DNA of 64,000 bases from Megaleporinus macrocephalus (GCA_021613375.1 CM038704.1:33559488-33623487), one strand, 5' to 3'. Numbered from the stretch's first letter, positions 46,581-57,889 are shown. The notes: generated by a model from the sequence alone, not told the origin. Numbers and translations are program-made.

Positions 46581-46892
46581 CTGTAGAACAAACACACCTT
46601 TTGCTTTTGCTATGTTTTTGGCAGTAAATTGGAATGAAACCGTAAAAACTGGATAGCAATAAAACTGTGTAAAAACTGTGTCAAAAGGTAATTGGTGCTG
46701 ACACTGTCGGGCTTTTCTGTGCTCCTTAGAATTCTTAGATGCGTAAGCATGTTTTATTCATCTCATGCTCTAAACTGACTGTGACCAATTGTTATACATT
46801 ATTTACTAAGAAAACATGAAAAGTTTTATTACTATCAGTATTGTTGCTAATTACAACTATAAGAGTAACAAACACACAGATAAATCACTCAC

Positions 46893-47040
46893 TGGATTGG
46901 TGTTTTCCAGGTAAGACTCCTTCTCTGTCTCCTCTTTGTCCTCTTCTTCTTTTCCTCCTCGCCACACAATAGCCTCGGTCTCATATTCTTTCTGGCACAT
47001 TTTGTGTCTGTTTGACAGGCTAGCCCTCCGTACCACTTTT
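46893..47040 (-). CDS. ppp1r16b: ppp1r16b exon (RRAS block and acidic region)
   Basis: Bounded by acceptor AAATGTTTAG and donor CCA/GTGAGT. It is 148 bases, entering with one base that completes Gly and leaving in phase 0. It encodes KVVRRASLSNRHKMCQKEYE, TEAIVW and a Lys/Glu-rich stretch (GGKEEEDKEETEKESYLENT). The KVVRRASLS motif is a conserved basophilic kinase site region; mammalian TIMAP is reported to be phosphorylated in this area by PKA and GSK-3 beta, but the exact residues are not derived here. The charged stretch replaces a different sequence in mammals. Confidence 0.9.
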
Positions 47041-47197
47041 CTAAACATTTGTGCAGAGAGAGACGCAAAGAGACACAGAGATACACAAACATAAAATGTG
47101 CAGTTATGTAATATGTACATTTTTGAGAAATACTGGAAAAATTTTGAGAAATGTACTTGCTTACTGCAGCACTAGGAATTTATGCAAAAGTTCATAC

Positions 47198-47327
47198 CCA
47201 CGACTTCCTGCACTGCTTGTGCGGCGACACAATGAGGTCTTGTGCTTTAGCTGTGATTTCAAGATAATGTCATGCTTTTGCTTTAAATCTAGAAGATGAT
47301 TCCTGAAGTCCTCATCTTCACAGAGGT
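47198..47327 (-). CDS. ppp1r16b: ppp1r16b exon (post-ankyrin, RRTSSAGSRG)
   Basis: Acceptor TTGCATAG and donor CGTGG/GTATGA. The 130-base exon starts in the middle of an Asp codon (G from the previous exon plus AC) and ends in the middle of Gly. It encodes LCEDEDFRNHLLDLKQKHD, IILKSQLKHKTSL and RRTSSAGSRG. LCEDE and ELK/DLKxKHD are strongly conserved in the PPP1R16 family directly after the last ankyrin repeat. Confidence 0.92.
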
Positions 47328-47425
47328 CTATGCAATAAACAAACATAAAACAAATGTAAGAATCTGTACTTGTTTTGTGTTCTTTTGAGTTATTTAACTG
47401 TGTGCTAAGTAGATGCTTTTGGTAC

Positions 47426-47501
47426 CTATGGGTGTCTCCTCCATGTAGGTCTTGGCATTAAGACTGGCCCCATGAGACACCAACAGCTCAGCTACATACA
47501 T
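47426..47501 (-). CDS. ppp1r16b: ppp1r16b exon (last ankyrin repeat)
   Basis: Acceptor CTTCCTCCCTGTAG and donor ATAG/GTACCA. It is 76 bases, entering in phase 0 and leaving one base. It encodes MYVAELLVSHGASLNAKTYM and EETPI, an ankyrin repeat helix pair. Joined frames across both borders are open and match PPP1R16B. Confidence 0.92.
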
Positions 47502-47504
47502 CTA

Positions 47505-47741
<237 letters not shown>

Positions 47742-47849
47742 CTAAAACAAACACACAACACTCCTGAATAATCTACCTGAAACATTTAGAAATGTGTTGA
47801 GAATCTTATTACTATTTGCTGCATTTTTATATTTATATTTGTTAATTAA

Positions 47850-47850
<1 letters not shown>

Positions 47851-47931
<81 letters not shown>
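47851..47931. repeat. (TA)n microsatellite
   Basis: About 40 TA units without interruption. It lies about 110 bases from the acceptor of the exon at 47616-47741. Confidence 0.97.
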
Positions 47932-47933
<2 letters not shown>

Positions 47934-48179
47934 ATATTTGTGTGCAGTGCCAAAATACTGAAGCTATCTATGGTCATTTATGATAAAAATGCAGTTCTTC
48001 TGTTGCAGTTCTAGAATCCTTGAGGACTTGGCTAAACTTTGTTATGTCATAGTATCTTTTAACAACCACCTTGTTTTAGATGGGTTTTTTTCGACATAAA
48101 TAATAGAAATATGGCAGCTATTTGTGAAATAAGAATTGCATGGAAGTCTTCGGTATCTGAGAAAATTATACAGCAGTAG

Positions 48180-48181
<2 letters not shown>

Positions 48182-48263
<82 letters not shown>

Positions 48264-48268
48264 ACACT
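48182..48268. repeat. (CA)n microsatellite
   Basis: About 40 CA units with one CAAACA interruption near the end. It generates false GT-repeat frames on the minus strand. Confidence 0.97.
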
Positions 48269-48439
48269 CCTTTGTACCACATTAAGATCCTAAATAATAA
48301 TGAAATCTGACTGTATTATGGTGGTATAGGGGCTGTGGGGATGTGTAAAGGTATAAAAATGAAATGCACTTTAAATCTTTAATGTATTGTTATGATATGG
48401 TTACTGGGTCACAAGATGTTTTGTTATGTCTGTTTGTTC

Positions 48440-48523
48440 CCTACTGTAGTGCAGCATGCCCTCATTCCAAGCAAAATCTCTCCTCTGGGAGACAAATAAA
48501 GGAACTATGACTATGACTATGAC
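48440..48523 (+). mobile_element. LINE 3' tail fragment
   Basis: The sequence CTGGGAGACAAATAAAGGAAC is followed by a short (TATGAC)n run. This is the typical end of a 5'-truncated fish LINE. No coding part is attached. Confidence 0.5.
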
Positions 48524-50333
48524 ACACAAATATTGTCAAATATTGCAACAGTTCAAAAATAATGATTCTTAAAATAACAAAAAATAGCAAAAGAAAATAG
48601 CAAAATAAATGCAGGGATTTCATCATGTTCTGTACATAAATTCATACAATCATACATAAAAATCAAACTGTAAATTATAATATTACATAAAATCCAGAGA
48701 AATATGCAAAGGGCAAGGCCAAAATTGGACAGCTCTGACCTTTGGGCTTTCGGGCAGTACTGCATTAAAAAACAACACAATTCTAAAGTGGAAATCACAG
48801 CAGGAGCTCAGAAACACTACAAAAAAGCATTGTTTGTGAACACACTTCATCGCTGCATACACAGAAGCATGTTTAATATAAATTGATCCTGAAACACAAC
48901 AACCTTCTCTGAGCCCGGGCCTTTTAGGATAACAAAGTGTGGTCCACAGCTATGAGCTCTCCTAGCTTTAATATATGTACTAAAAATGTCCCTTCCAATG
49001 TCCTGTCCACAGCATTCCAATGCTATGCTTTCCAGCATAGATTTTAAACTATATTTGCACAAGGTTTTGCAACAAACTATCAGTGGCGAAATTAGACTTT
49101 CAGTAAACAAAACTTGAAGATAGCTACAGATAAAGACAACTAAGACAAAGTACAGTTCAAAGTACAAAGTACAAGCAATGTAAGCATTTAAACAAACATA
49201 ACTTGGCAAACTTGAACAACGAAACTATAATGACAGAAAATTAAAACTAAAATGTAAAATTTACTTTAATTATTGGATAGGTAAGAAAAAGGTAACTAGA
49301 CTTCGACTAACTTAGTAAGGAAATCCTAACATAACAAAGACTATAAACACAAGATAATAATATAAGATACAAGATATAATACTGTTCATTAATGTGATTT
49401 ATTGGAGGAATGTGGAAATACTTACTCAGAAGACTACTGGGCTATGAGAGCATGGCACAGTTAGTATAAGGTGAACCAAGTAAACACCTTTTATTTCAAT
49501 CAACTCGCCCACAACATTTCCCCTACAGTAAGTAACAGTTGCTTTGTGACAACCATACACAGGTATAATGTCTTTGAAGTAATTTTGGAGCTTCAACTTC
49601 AGTGGGGTGAATGCATCTGTACTGAAGTAATTTTTGTAAATCTGCGGTGGCAACATGGGTAATATGGCAATGGTAAAATTACCCAAGTGCGCTTTAATCA
49701 GATGCTTTGTCCATATATGCATGTTAGATGTACACTTGCTAAGAAACAGTTATTCAGTAATTACAGTCACTCCTAATGATCTGTGTGCACCAAATTTGAT
49801 AGGCTACCTCAGAATCTTGCTATCAACTAATATTTTTTTGGAAGAAGCATTTTTGACTTCTAGAATATTAAAATAAATATGACTTTCTGGCGTCAGTGTT
49901 GTTAACAAAAGTAAAATTTTCTTTATTAATTAAGGGTCATTTTCATATATTTGAACATGAATCCTAGGGACTGTTCATGAAAGTAGGTTTTGCATATTAT
50001 AAAAATAAGCAAAACGTCTTAATATGTGGAGGTAAATTGTTTTTGGTTAATGGTTTTACCAATATATTTGTAAAAAATATATTTGTTTAGGGATTGCGAG
50101 CAAAAACATGTTTTGCTTTGCCATAACACCCCCCTTGGCCCAACTGGTGTCATTTTTGAGACACACCTGCTGTTACTTGCTGCTACGTTTAGTGTTTCAG
50201 GGCTGTATGCCTTTTCCTTCATATTTTGTTTTAGTTGAGAAAAAAAAGAAGAAAAAACCCAACAAATACAATAGGGTTCCAGGAACTTTGGTGCTTGGCC
50301 CCCCAATAATAAGAAAAGTCTTAATTACAAAAG
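48524..50333. other. Unassigned stretch
   Basis: AT-rich sequence with several short frames on both strands (48847-49209, 49426-49722, 50019-50306) that overlap antisense partners and show no known domain. No gene called. Confidence 0.45.

Positions 50334-50420
<87 letters not shown>
50334..50420. repeat. (AAT)n-(ATT)n palindromic microsatellite
   Basis: An ATA/AAT run switches at about 50380 to an ATT/TAT run, forming a perfect inverted repeat of roughly 40 bases per arm. Another ATT run lies at 50510-50533. Confidence 0.95.
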
Positions 50421-50422
<2 letters not shown>

Positions 50423-50564
50423 TAGTATTACTTACTATTATTACTTATATAATAACAGCAACAACAATGACAAAACCACAATATTATTAACAACAACAAT
50501 AACAATGACTATTATTATTATTATTATTATTATGTAATAATAGTAAGTAATACTAGTAATAATA
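50412..50564. repeat. 31-bp inverted repeat beside the AAT palindrome
   Basis: TATTATTACTAGTATTACTT and following bases at about 50412-50442 recur as the reverse complement at 50534-50564 (GTAATAATAGTAAGTAATAC and following). It may have arisen by the same mechanism as the adjacent palindrome. Confidence 0.75.
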
Positions 50565-51599
50565 AGAAGAAAAACATACAATTACAATAGGGTTCTCTTG
50601 GACCCTAATACTAATAAAAAGTAAACACAGTACAATAGCTACAAGCAGGTCTCAGCCTACACATACCATAGATCTTCATATTTTCTATAAGCAACGTCTG
50701 TTTCTCTTGACTTTCCAACACAAGGCCAATTTGAGGTTCAAACTGCAAACCCTCAGATTCAAAGGCAGGTTATTTACCAGGCACCACTAGGCTTGTACTG
50801 CTGCATTTTGAAACTAAATGAATGTTGGTGTTAAAAGCTAGACACTCATACTTCATTGACAGCTGAGGTCAGATCTGAACAGATTTGAGCTTTGTGTTAG
50901 AAGGCCAACAGCTTACACTTATGCTGCACTTTTTGAAACCATATAAACATAGAGAGTATAAAAAGGTTAGCAAAACTTGGTAACATCTTGATAGCAATTA
51001 TTTTATTATTGGGAATTAAATTAGCAAGTATTTCTCTTTTTCTTTTTATAGATTTATTCCAAGTTTGATTAAGAAGAAACTAAAACAGAAGAAGTATATT
51101 TTATTGAACTAAAACAAAAGAAGTATATTTTCTGACATAATAGGTAATTACATACTTAATTACACCAGAAATTCATCTACAGACTTTGTAATAATATCGT
51201 AATAGGCTTATTAAATATCCTAATTGTTTTCAAATGCTATACTGGTCAATCTGAACCAACATTTGCATACCTTATCTGAGTATCAATCTATAAAAGTTGG
51301 CAAAATACTGAAATGATCTCAGTAAAAGTTGAACAATTATAGCAATTTAAATTATAAAAGCCAACGCTGAAGTGATTTCCTGATAGGTAAAGACCATGTT
51401 GAGACCATCATTTACATATCTGCATGTCAAGTTTTACAGCGATCTGACATTTCTATCTGAGTGTGATTTTTTTTGTCAATGAGTGTAATTAGTATTAGCT
51501 CTGCTTTGATTAATTTGGATGCAGGAAAGTGTTTAATTCATTTTTCATTAATTTCATTCATACTCATGCACAGACTATTTTCTTATTAGCAATTCAATT
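50565..51599. other. Unassigned stretch
   Basis: AT-rich DNA with a repeated AAGAAGTATATTTT word near 51090 and 51117. No gene or element recognised. Confidence 0.45.
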
Positions 51600-52182
51600 A
51601 AACAGAATGTCATACATACACGGATCTACCCCATTGCAATCAATGACCATGCCCCCGTCTCAATCATCTGGAAAGAAAAACACCACCAACCAGTTCTGAG
51701 ATGGCACTTCAATAGATGCTTACTTAATGACCCTGTTTTTTCTCCATTTACATCGAGAGAGAATGGGCATCCTTCCTATATATAAATAATTCTCCAGAAA
51801 TCCAATCTGCAACAATATTATATTTCACATATAAAAAGAGCAGAGAAAATAATTAAAATTAGAGCAAAAGCCTAAAGAAACAGCAAAAAGTATAATAGTA
51901 AATAAGCCTACAGAAAAGTGCACAGAGTGTTAATAAATTACAACTTAACAAAAAAAACCCAATTTTGAGTACAGTAATAAATACATTTTTTTTTGGCAAA
52001 CCACAAAACTATACTCATCAGATCACAACCCAAATTTGAAAGATATCAACACTTTTCTCAAACATATTAATCTACCTAAGAACCAATTTCATTAGAAGGA
52101 TTTAAAATATGAGAATATGCACTTATATGAATACAGCTACAATTTCCCTCCACCTCAAACCTAACAAAGACCCAACTGTACC
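51600..52182 (+). mobile_element. L1/Tx1-like LINE (L1-C), left segment
   Basis: Translation in shifting frames gives AINDHAPVSIIW and VLRWHFNRCLLNDPVFSPF (endonuclease end and linker). Just before 52182 it gives ATISLHLKPNKDPTVP, the start of the reverse transcriptase. The next residues of that block, VPSSYRPLSLIN, appear at 62147 on the same strand. The element is therefore split by the roughly 10-kb insertion between. 5' truncated and full of stops. Confidence 0.75.
52178..52182 (+). repeat. BEL/Pao target-site duplication, left copy
   Basis: GTACC, repeated at 62147-62151 at the other end of the BEL/Pao element. Five-base duplications are usual for LTR retrotransposons. Confidence 0.75.
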
Positions 52183-52778
52183 TGTTGAGAAAATGTTTAA
52201 TGGAACTGGTTAATATGAATCTTGGCCGCTGCAGGTCAGAGATCAGAGATCAGAGATCACAAAGTCATCAGATGGAGTTTGAATTGTTTACTGTATTAAG
52301 TAACAGCACATACACAGTGGTAATACTACCATTACATAAATAGTGAGTGCAGTAGTTTCGTAGAGCAGTTTCTGCAGACAGAGAGAAATGTGTACATACA
52401 CATGAGCACATTATCTTCACTATAGCAACATACGGCATTAACAAATAAACAACTGAACAAATTGCTGATATATAATAACAGGAAAAGCATATCTATATGT
52501 GACAAAGTCTCAGTAAAAACGCAACAACGTACACTGGCACTGATAAATCACACACACACATAGGCAGTGAAGCTAGCCGAACAGTATTATACTCAGTAGG
52601 TTTGCTCTTAAACTTCGTATAATGTGTATATTCCCACTCAATAAAACACAAAGAACTTAAGTACTCTGTTTAGTCAAATGAACCTCCAGAAAACCTAACT
52701 TGTATCTAGGGCTGGGCGATAAAACGATAACAAAAATTATCGCGAAATAGCGTTTCCTCGATAGAACTACAAGACGTA

Positions 52779-53294
52779 AGGTGCGTCCGAAATCGCCTAC
52801 TAGTCAGTAAGTACTGGTTTAGAGCCTGTACATACTGCTTGAGCGGCAGACTAGTAAGTAATTTCAGTAGGCGAGTTTTAGTAGCCACACAAGCTCGGAC
52901 ATAGACACCATATTGCCAGCGTCTTATGACGCAAGACGTCAGACCACCACCATAAAAGTCCTGCTATTCATTTAAAAGCTCCATTTACTGACAGATTTAG
53001 ATACTTTTTGTAACACTGATTACACTGATGTACTCAGACAGTGTCAAGCTGTAGCTCAGAGAAGATGAAATGGGACAAATGTAATCATTGTTTACCTCAG
53101 CAGTAGCGCTAACTTCTGTAGCGGCAGTTCACTAGCCGTAGCTGTGTACATACAGCCATTTTTTTCCTCTGCCGATTCAGTAGGTCATCCGGGTACCATT
53201 TGCTTACTACCTGATGCCTACTGAGTATTCGGTCATACTAGCCGTGCTCATCTACTGATTTCGCCTAGGCAAGTAGGCGATTTCGGACACACCT
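52779..53294. mobile_element. Small TIR element (MITE-like), GTA duplication
   Basis: The ends are AGGTGCGTCCGAAATCG and the complement of AGGTGTGTCCGAAATCG, a 17-bp terminal inverted repeat with one mismatch. It is flanked by GTA at 52776-52778 and 53295-53297. A 3-bp duplication fits PIF/Harbinger-type transposition, though the usual TWA is not met. A relative lies at 61533-62082. No coding capacity. Confidence 0.8.
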
Positions 53295-53794
53295 GTAGTC
53301 GATAGAATTAAGTTCCGTCCATGTTTTGAGAGACAACACGAACAGCCAATGAGAATAGCGCTGCCCCAAACCAATCAGGTGGCTGAACTAGAGTTCCAGC
53401 CATTTAAAGTTTGGTTGAAGCATACAGCGCAGAGTGTAGGCATAGTGGCAGTTTAACCCACCTGCTAGTAATTTGGTTACTGCAGGCGTCACACTCGAGC
53501 AGAGAGAATAAAATAAGAGATAATGATGACAGAAAACGTCAGGTTATGCATATAACCACTGTTCCCTGAAGGAGAGGAACGAGGTACAACACAAGTATGG
53601 GATATCACGCCCTTGGGTGTCTGGCTGAAGACACCTTTATTCACGCCTATCAGGCAGATGACGCGCAGTGACGAGAGCAGGAGGGCCCGTCCCCTACCTA
53701 TAGCACCTCGTCACCAGCATCACTCCTCAGTTCAAGATGCTGCTCTTCACTGAGCTAACAGCAAAGCGGGGCAGCATGTGTTGTACCTCATTCC

Positions 53795-53870
53795 TCTCCT
53801 TCAGGTAACAGTGGTTATATGCATAACCTGACGTTCCCCTTTAGTCGATTCACTCGGTACAACACAAGTA
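53795..53870. other. DIRS internal complementary region
   Basis: The stretch reads TTCAGGTAACAGTGGTTATA...CCTGACGTT, the reverse complement of the left terminus. It continues directly with CCCCTTTAGTCGATTCACTC, matching the complement of the right terminus. In DIRS elements this region pairs with both ends during formation of the circular DNA intermediate. Both halves are preserved. Confidence 0.8.
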
Positions 53871-53929
53871 TGGCACCTATATTCACGAAGCAGACACTGA
53901 ACTAAGAGAATGTACTAGTGCATTCCGGA

Positions 53930-54760
53930 TCCCGAGGAAAGAACAGCATGAGCTACTGAGGGGGCCCCCACATCCAGGCGATAAAAGCGCACAAAAGTAT
54001 GAGGTGATGCCCAACTGGCAGCAGCACAAATGTCTTTAACAGAGACACCCTTAAAAAGGGCCCATGATGCAGCCATTCACCTAGTGGCCCTTGCTGCTGT
54101 AAGCTAAAGCAATCACTTCCACAATCCAGTAAGACAGGCGCTGTTTAGAAAAAGCTCTACCACGGATTGGGTTGGCAAAACAGACAAAGAGCTGGTCACA
54201 CACCCGGAAAGCCTGAGTACGATTAATGTAAGTACGCAACGCATGCACAGGGCAGAGCGTGTGCAGTTTTTGCTGCTCCTCGGATGCAAATGGAGGAGGA
54301 GAAAAGGAAATAAGCTCATAGGCTAGACAGGTACATACAACGCATTAGGCCGTAGTGTAATCTTTAGTGTCTCCTGCTGCAAACTGGGTACATGAAGGGT
54401 GCACTGACAGTGCATGAAGATCTCCCACACGCTTTGCAGAGGCTAAAGCAAGCAGCAGAGCTCTCTTGTGAAGCAAATTTCATGTCCACAGATTCCAGAG
54501 GCTCAAATGGAGGCCCAGACAGGGCCTCAAGCACAATAGTTAGGTCCCAGGGAGGGATGGTTGGCCTAGATACAGGTTTTAGGCGCTGCACCCCCCTCAT
54601 GAAACGCATAGCTAGGGGGTGTGCAACCGGCGACAACCCACCAATACCAACATGACAGGCTGATATAGCCGCCAAACAGACCTTTATTGTTGAGAATGAG
54701 AGCCCACACTCTAGGAACTCTTGAAGGAAAGTCAAAATATCAACAATGGAACATTGGAAG
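53930..54760 (-). pseudogene. DIRS tyrosine recombinase, broken
   Basis: N-terminal part (54735-54364): FLECGLSFSTIKVCLAAISA, HPLAMRFMRGVQRL and PPWDLTIVLEAL. Middle part (about 54280-54110), after a frame change: LHTLCPVHALRTYINRTQAF and FVCFANPIRG. C-terminal part: MAASWALFKGVSVKDICAAA then SWASPHTFVRFYRLDV, with the conserved His and the catalytic Tyr. A stop (TGA) replaces the Gly after the conserved Arg near 54083. The enzyme would integrate the circular DIRS intermediate. It is not functional in this copy. Confidence 0.8.
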
Positions 54761-54939
54761 GGGATTAAATTCTTCCTCTCACACTAGAGCTCAAATGCAC
54801 GCCATTTATAAGCATACAAGCCTCTTGTAGAGGGGGCCCTTGCACACTGAATTGTAGCCACAACGTTAGAGGGCAAACCGCTGTCAATCAAGGCAGACCT
54901 TTCAGCGGGTAGGCATGGAGACACCACAACTCAGGTCAG

Positions 54940-55850
54940 GGGTGAACTATTCCCCCGCCTGCCTGAGATAGGAGATTTGAGTGAAGTGGGAGAGACTGAC
55001 TATCTCTGCATACCATGGTTTTGATGGCCAACTGGGGGCTACAAGAATCAGAGACAAGTTCCCCTGGCGCACTCTCTCCGTAGTTGGCAGGATCAACTCT
55101 ACAGGAGGAAATGCATAAAGCAGAGTGTTGGGCCAGAGGTACGCCTGTGCATCCACTCCCAGGGGTGCACCCTGGTCTGTCAGAGAGAAAAACAGAGGAC
55201 AGTGTGTGTTTTCTCTGGATGCGAAGAAATTTACGTTGGCCCTGCCAAACCGATCCCAGATCTGTGCCACCACCTGGGGACTGAGTCTCCATTCCCGAGC
55301 TGGAGGACCTCCCCTGGAGAGGAGGTCTGCTCCCAAGTTCAGGCAGCCTGGCACATGTGTAGCCCTGTGAGACACTCGAGTGTGTACCACACCGGAAAAG
55401 CAGGGTGGAGGCTTTCGAAACTGCAGCCGGTAACCCATAATGACGGTCCTGAGGAACAGAATGCAACTTTAATAAGGCACTTTTTTGAACAGGGCCCTTT
55501 AACAGAGCACTCACATTGTGGGCTTGAGAACACTGCCCACTCGGAACCGGTAGTGTTTAGAAGAAAGTACGGCAGGTCCCGCGACTCCTTGGTTGTGAGA
55601 GGGAGCGAGGTAAGCTGCCAGCGATGGCTCCCTCTGCTTTGTCTAACTCGAGAAACTGTCCATAACGAGGCCAAGCAGTGCCTCGACAGTGGTTAGCCCA
55701 GGACGACGTCATCTCAGTGAAGAAGTCAAGGAAAAGCGGGAGACGGTGCTTCACCACTTGCGGGGCCAGGGGAAGGAAAAACCCCACGAATCTGGTTGCT
55801 TTTTTGATCAGGTGAGGGGCAGGCCACTCCACATCTAGCTTCTGTGCCAC
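54940..55850 (-). pseudogene. DIRS reverse transcriptase/RNase H remnant
   Basis: The best readable part is THVPGCLNLGADLLSRGG, EWRLSPQVVAQIWDRFG, NFFASRENTHCPLFFSL, LLYAFPPVELILPT and LILVAPSWPSKPWY (about 55380-54990), the RNase H end and linker typical of DIRS elements. The frame at 55850-55557 holds words of the preceding region (KATRFVGFFLPLAPQVV). The upstream reverse transcriptase with its catalytic Asp residues is deleted. The remnant is then cut by a LINE tail at 55858. Confidence 0.75.
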
Positions 55851-55857
55851 TCTGCGA

Positions 55858-56170
55858 AAAAGGATTCAAGGATTCAAGGATTCAAGGATTCAAGGAGACT
55901 TTATTGTCATTCGCATCACATGTGGTACATGGGGTGGAACGAAATTGTGGTACCCAAGGACCCAGTTTTACCCAGACAGCAGTACTTAAATAAATAAAAT
56001 AAACATAAATATATAAAATATATGAGAATAAAATAAACAGGAATGGAGAAGGTAGCAGCAGAGTGTATTAAAGTGACTGGTGTCGTAAAAGTGTCAGTGC
56101 AGTGGTTCCACTAAGTGGCGTTTAAAAGTCTTACAGCTTCCGGAATGAAGCTGTTCCTCAGTCTGTTCGT
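55858..56170 (-). mobile_element. Truncated LINE tail inserted in the DIRS element
   Basis: On the minus strand it ends AATAAAGTCTCCTTGAATCC with about four (CTTGAATC)-type tandem copies (55861-55895). Its interior contains GAAGCTGTTCCTCAGTCTGT on the plus strand, a sequence common in fish LINE 3' regions. It interrupts the DIRS between the gag-like and the reverse transcriptase remnants. The right border is accurate to a few bases only. Confidence 0.65.
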
Positions 56171-56739
56171 TCTACAAAGAACGAGGTGTCAGCCTCGTCC
56201 TGTTTACCCTCCACCGTTGTTGGGGTGGGAAGAGCCTGCAGCTCCTCCTGCTCGTCCTCGGAGAAGTCAAGTTCGCCTACACAGAGATAGAAGGGGCTGT
56301 CCTCCTCGAGATCGGCTGCAGGCTCGGAGAGCCGCTGCTGGCCCTGGAGAGTCAGCGCCAGCGAATCCAAATTGCACAGTCCCTCCACACTCTCCATATG
56401 CTCAGCCCAGTTAGGGCAAGGCTCCCCTTTGTACTCAGCTTCTTCGATGTCTGATCGGGACGGCTCCGATTTTTCGGAAAATAGGGGGTCCTCGCGAGCC
56501 ACAGCTGCCTGTCCAAGAATCTTCTCGACAAACGCCGCACGACATTCGAGGGTCGACCGCCTGAGCTGGCGACAACGCACACATGCATCAGGCTGTGCCA
56601 AGGCCCTCCTAGCATGGATAATTCCCAGGCAGACTGGGCATGCATCATGTTGGTCTTTCTCGTGAATGGCAAAGCCACAACCTCGGGGACAAGGACGGGT
56701 GGTTTTCTTGCCATGCTGAGAGGTTGCTTGCGAGCTCAT
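56170..56739 (-). pseudogene. DIRS ORF1 (gag-like, zinc-ribbon N terminus)
   Basis: The frame starts MSSQATSQHGKKTTRPCPRG. It has a zinc-ribbon-like CPRGC...HDACPVCLG motif (about residues 17-40), then CVRCRQL and a long acidic region (DLEEDSPFYLCV, ELDFSEDEQEEL). This layout is that of DIRS ORF1 proteins in fish. The frame is open for about 190 codons, but its 3' end is altered by the LINE insertion. Confidence 0.75.
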
Positions 56740-57130
56740 TTTGGATAGCCGTTAGCAAAGCTAAACAGGCTAGCCTAGAGACCTGGCAAAGCGGATTTTA
56801 ACGCTCCAAAAGTGACAAGCCCCTCAAACAACGCCACGCGGGAAGACGGCTCACCAATGCGAGGTTGTTGCCGCGCTTGCCTAATGGAACAGTTAAGTTA
56901 TTTGAAGGTTCTTGGTAAGGAGTTGTGCTAGCTAGCTAGCTAACTAGACTAGCAGAGAAGAGTGATGCTGGTGTGACGAGGTGCTATGGGTAGGGGGCAG
57001 GCCCTCCTGCACTCGTCACTGCACGTCATCTGGCTAATAGGCGTGAATAAAGGCGTCTTCAGCCAGACACGCAAGGGCGTGATATCGCATACTTGTGTTG
57101 TACTGAGTGAATCGACTGAAGGGGAACGTT

Positions 57131-57849
57131 AACTACTACTGAAAGAAACATGTTACATGTGTCAATAAGTTTCAAATAATCTGCTGAAATAGAAACAACA
57201 AGTAATGTTAAAGTAAACAAGGGATGTTTGAGCTCGGGTCATTTCTACTGTTGTGATAATCTGTGCAGAGCTGACAAAGAGTTTCTGTGTAAAATACTCC
57301 CACAACTTGTACACAAGCGATTGTTTGTAGCTGCAGTTGCGCTCCGGATAAATCTTTCTTTCAGCAGGCACGGCCACCTTAGGGCCGCATCGACGCACTT
57401 TATGCTAACTGACGTAATTTCGTAATCAATAAAGATAAATATGTATGTTGTAGGAGTTTGAGTGAGAGCGCTGAGGCAAAGTTGACTTTACAACCAAAAA
57501 TCCCGAGAAGGGAAACTGTATTTTCTACCCAAAACAGAATCTCTAAACCAACTTTTAACATTTGAGCAGATCCTTTCCAGTCCTTTCCTCGAACTTAAAG
57601 GGCCACCAACAGTCTGCTCAACACAGTTTCTGTGTGTGAATACTGTTTATATGTGTGTGTGTGTAATTGATTTGAAATACAGTTGTAAAATAACAATACA
57701 ATAACAATTTTTTTACATTTTAATATCTTCATTTCTTACTTAAAGTAAAAAGGCAATAGTGATTTGATTTATATTGTGATATACATCAATATCGCCTGAT
57801 ATAAAAAAAATTATCGTGATAAGATTTTTTCCCATATCGCCCAGCCCTA
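57131..57849. other. Right part of the hAT-like element
   Basis: Non-coding interior and terminus of the element that starts at 52707. Subterminal ATATCGCC/ATTATCG words precede the terminal inverted repeat. Related blocks occur at 4690-4930. Confidence 0.6.
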
Positions 57850-57889
57850 CTTTTATCATAAATGAGCAGTTTATATGAGGAGCCAAAAC

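Larger units (their letters stand above)
41103..46892 (-). other. ppp1r16b last intron
   Basis: Borders are GT at 46892-46891 and AG at 41104-41103 on the minus strand. It contains the tandem repeat at 41230-41820, a (TATG)n run at about 44155-44176 and the hAT element at 45874-46580. A 90-codon plus-strand frame at 45057-45329 has no recognised similarity. Confidence 0.8.
53535..57130 (-). mobile_element. DIRS-like retrotransposon, minus strand, defective
   Basis: It has inverted terminal sequences: the left begins AACGTCAGGTTATGCATATA and the right end reads AACGTTCCCCTTCAGTCGAT on the opposite strand. Both flank a conserved region with GGTACAACACAAGTATG. An internal complementary region lies at about 53795-53870. 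Coding order on the minus strand is gag-like (56739-56170), reverse transcriptase/RNase H remnant (55850-54940) and tyrosine recombinase (54760-53930). Most of the reverse transcriptase is missing. DIRS elements integrate through a recombinase, without target duplication, and none is seen. Confidence 0.88.
52707..57849. mobile_element. hAT-like element inside the 3' LTR, carrying further insertions
   Basis: The element starts TAGGGCTGGGCGATAAAACG and ends TATCGCCCAGCCCTA, with an inner ATTATCG pair. The flanks CTTGTATC (52699-52706) and CTTTTATC (57850-57857) are an 8-bp target duplication with one substitution; the uninterrupted right LTR reads CTTGTATCATAAA. It has no transposase of its own. 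About 1 kb of it remains once the nested TIR element and the DIRS element are subtracted. Confidence 0.85.

Noticed and set aside
48042..48280. Cys-Val repeat proteins on the minus strand
   Set aside because: They are a translation of the CA/GT microsatellite.
50108..50425. Frame ending in long Asn and Tyr runs
   Set aside because: It is produced by the AAT/ATT microsatellite.
54940..55514. Intact retroviral-type protein
   Set aside because: The words belong to the DIRS RNase H end. The frame is short, overlapped and cut from its reverse transcriptase.
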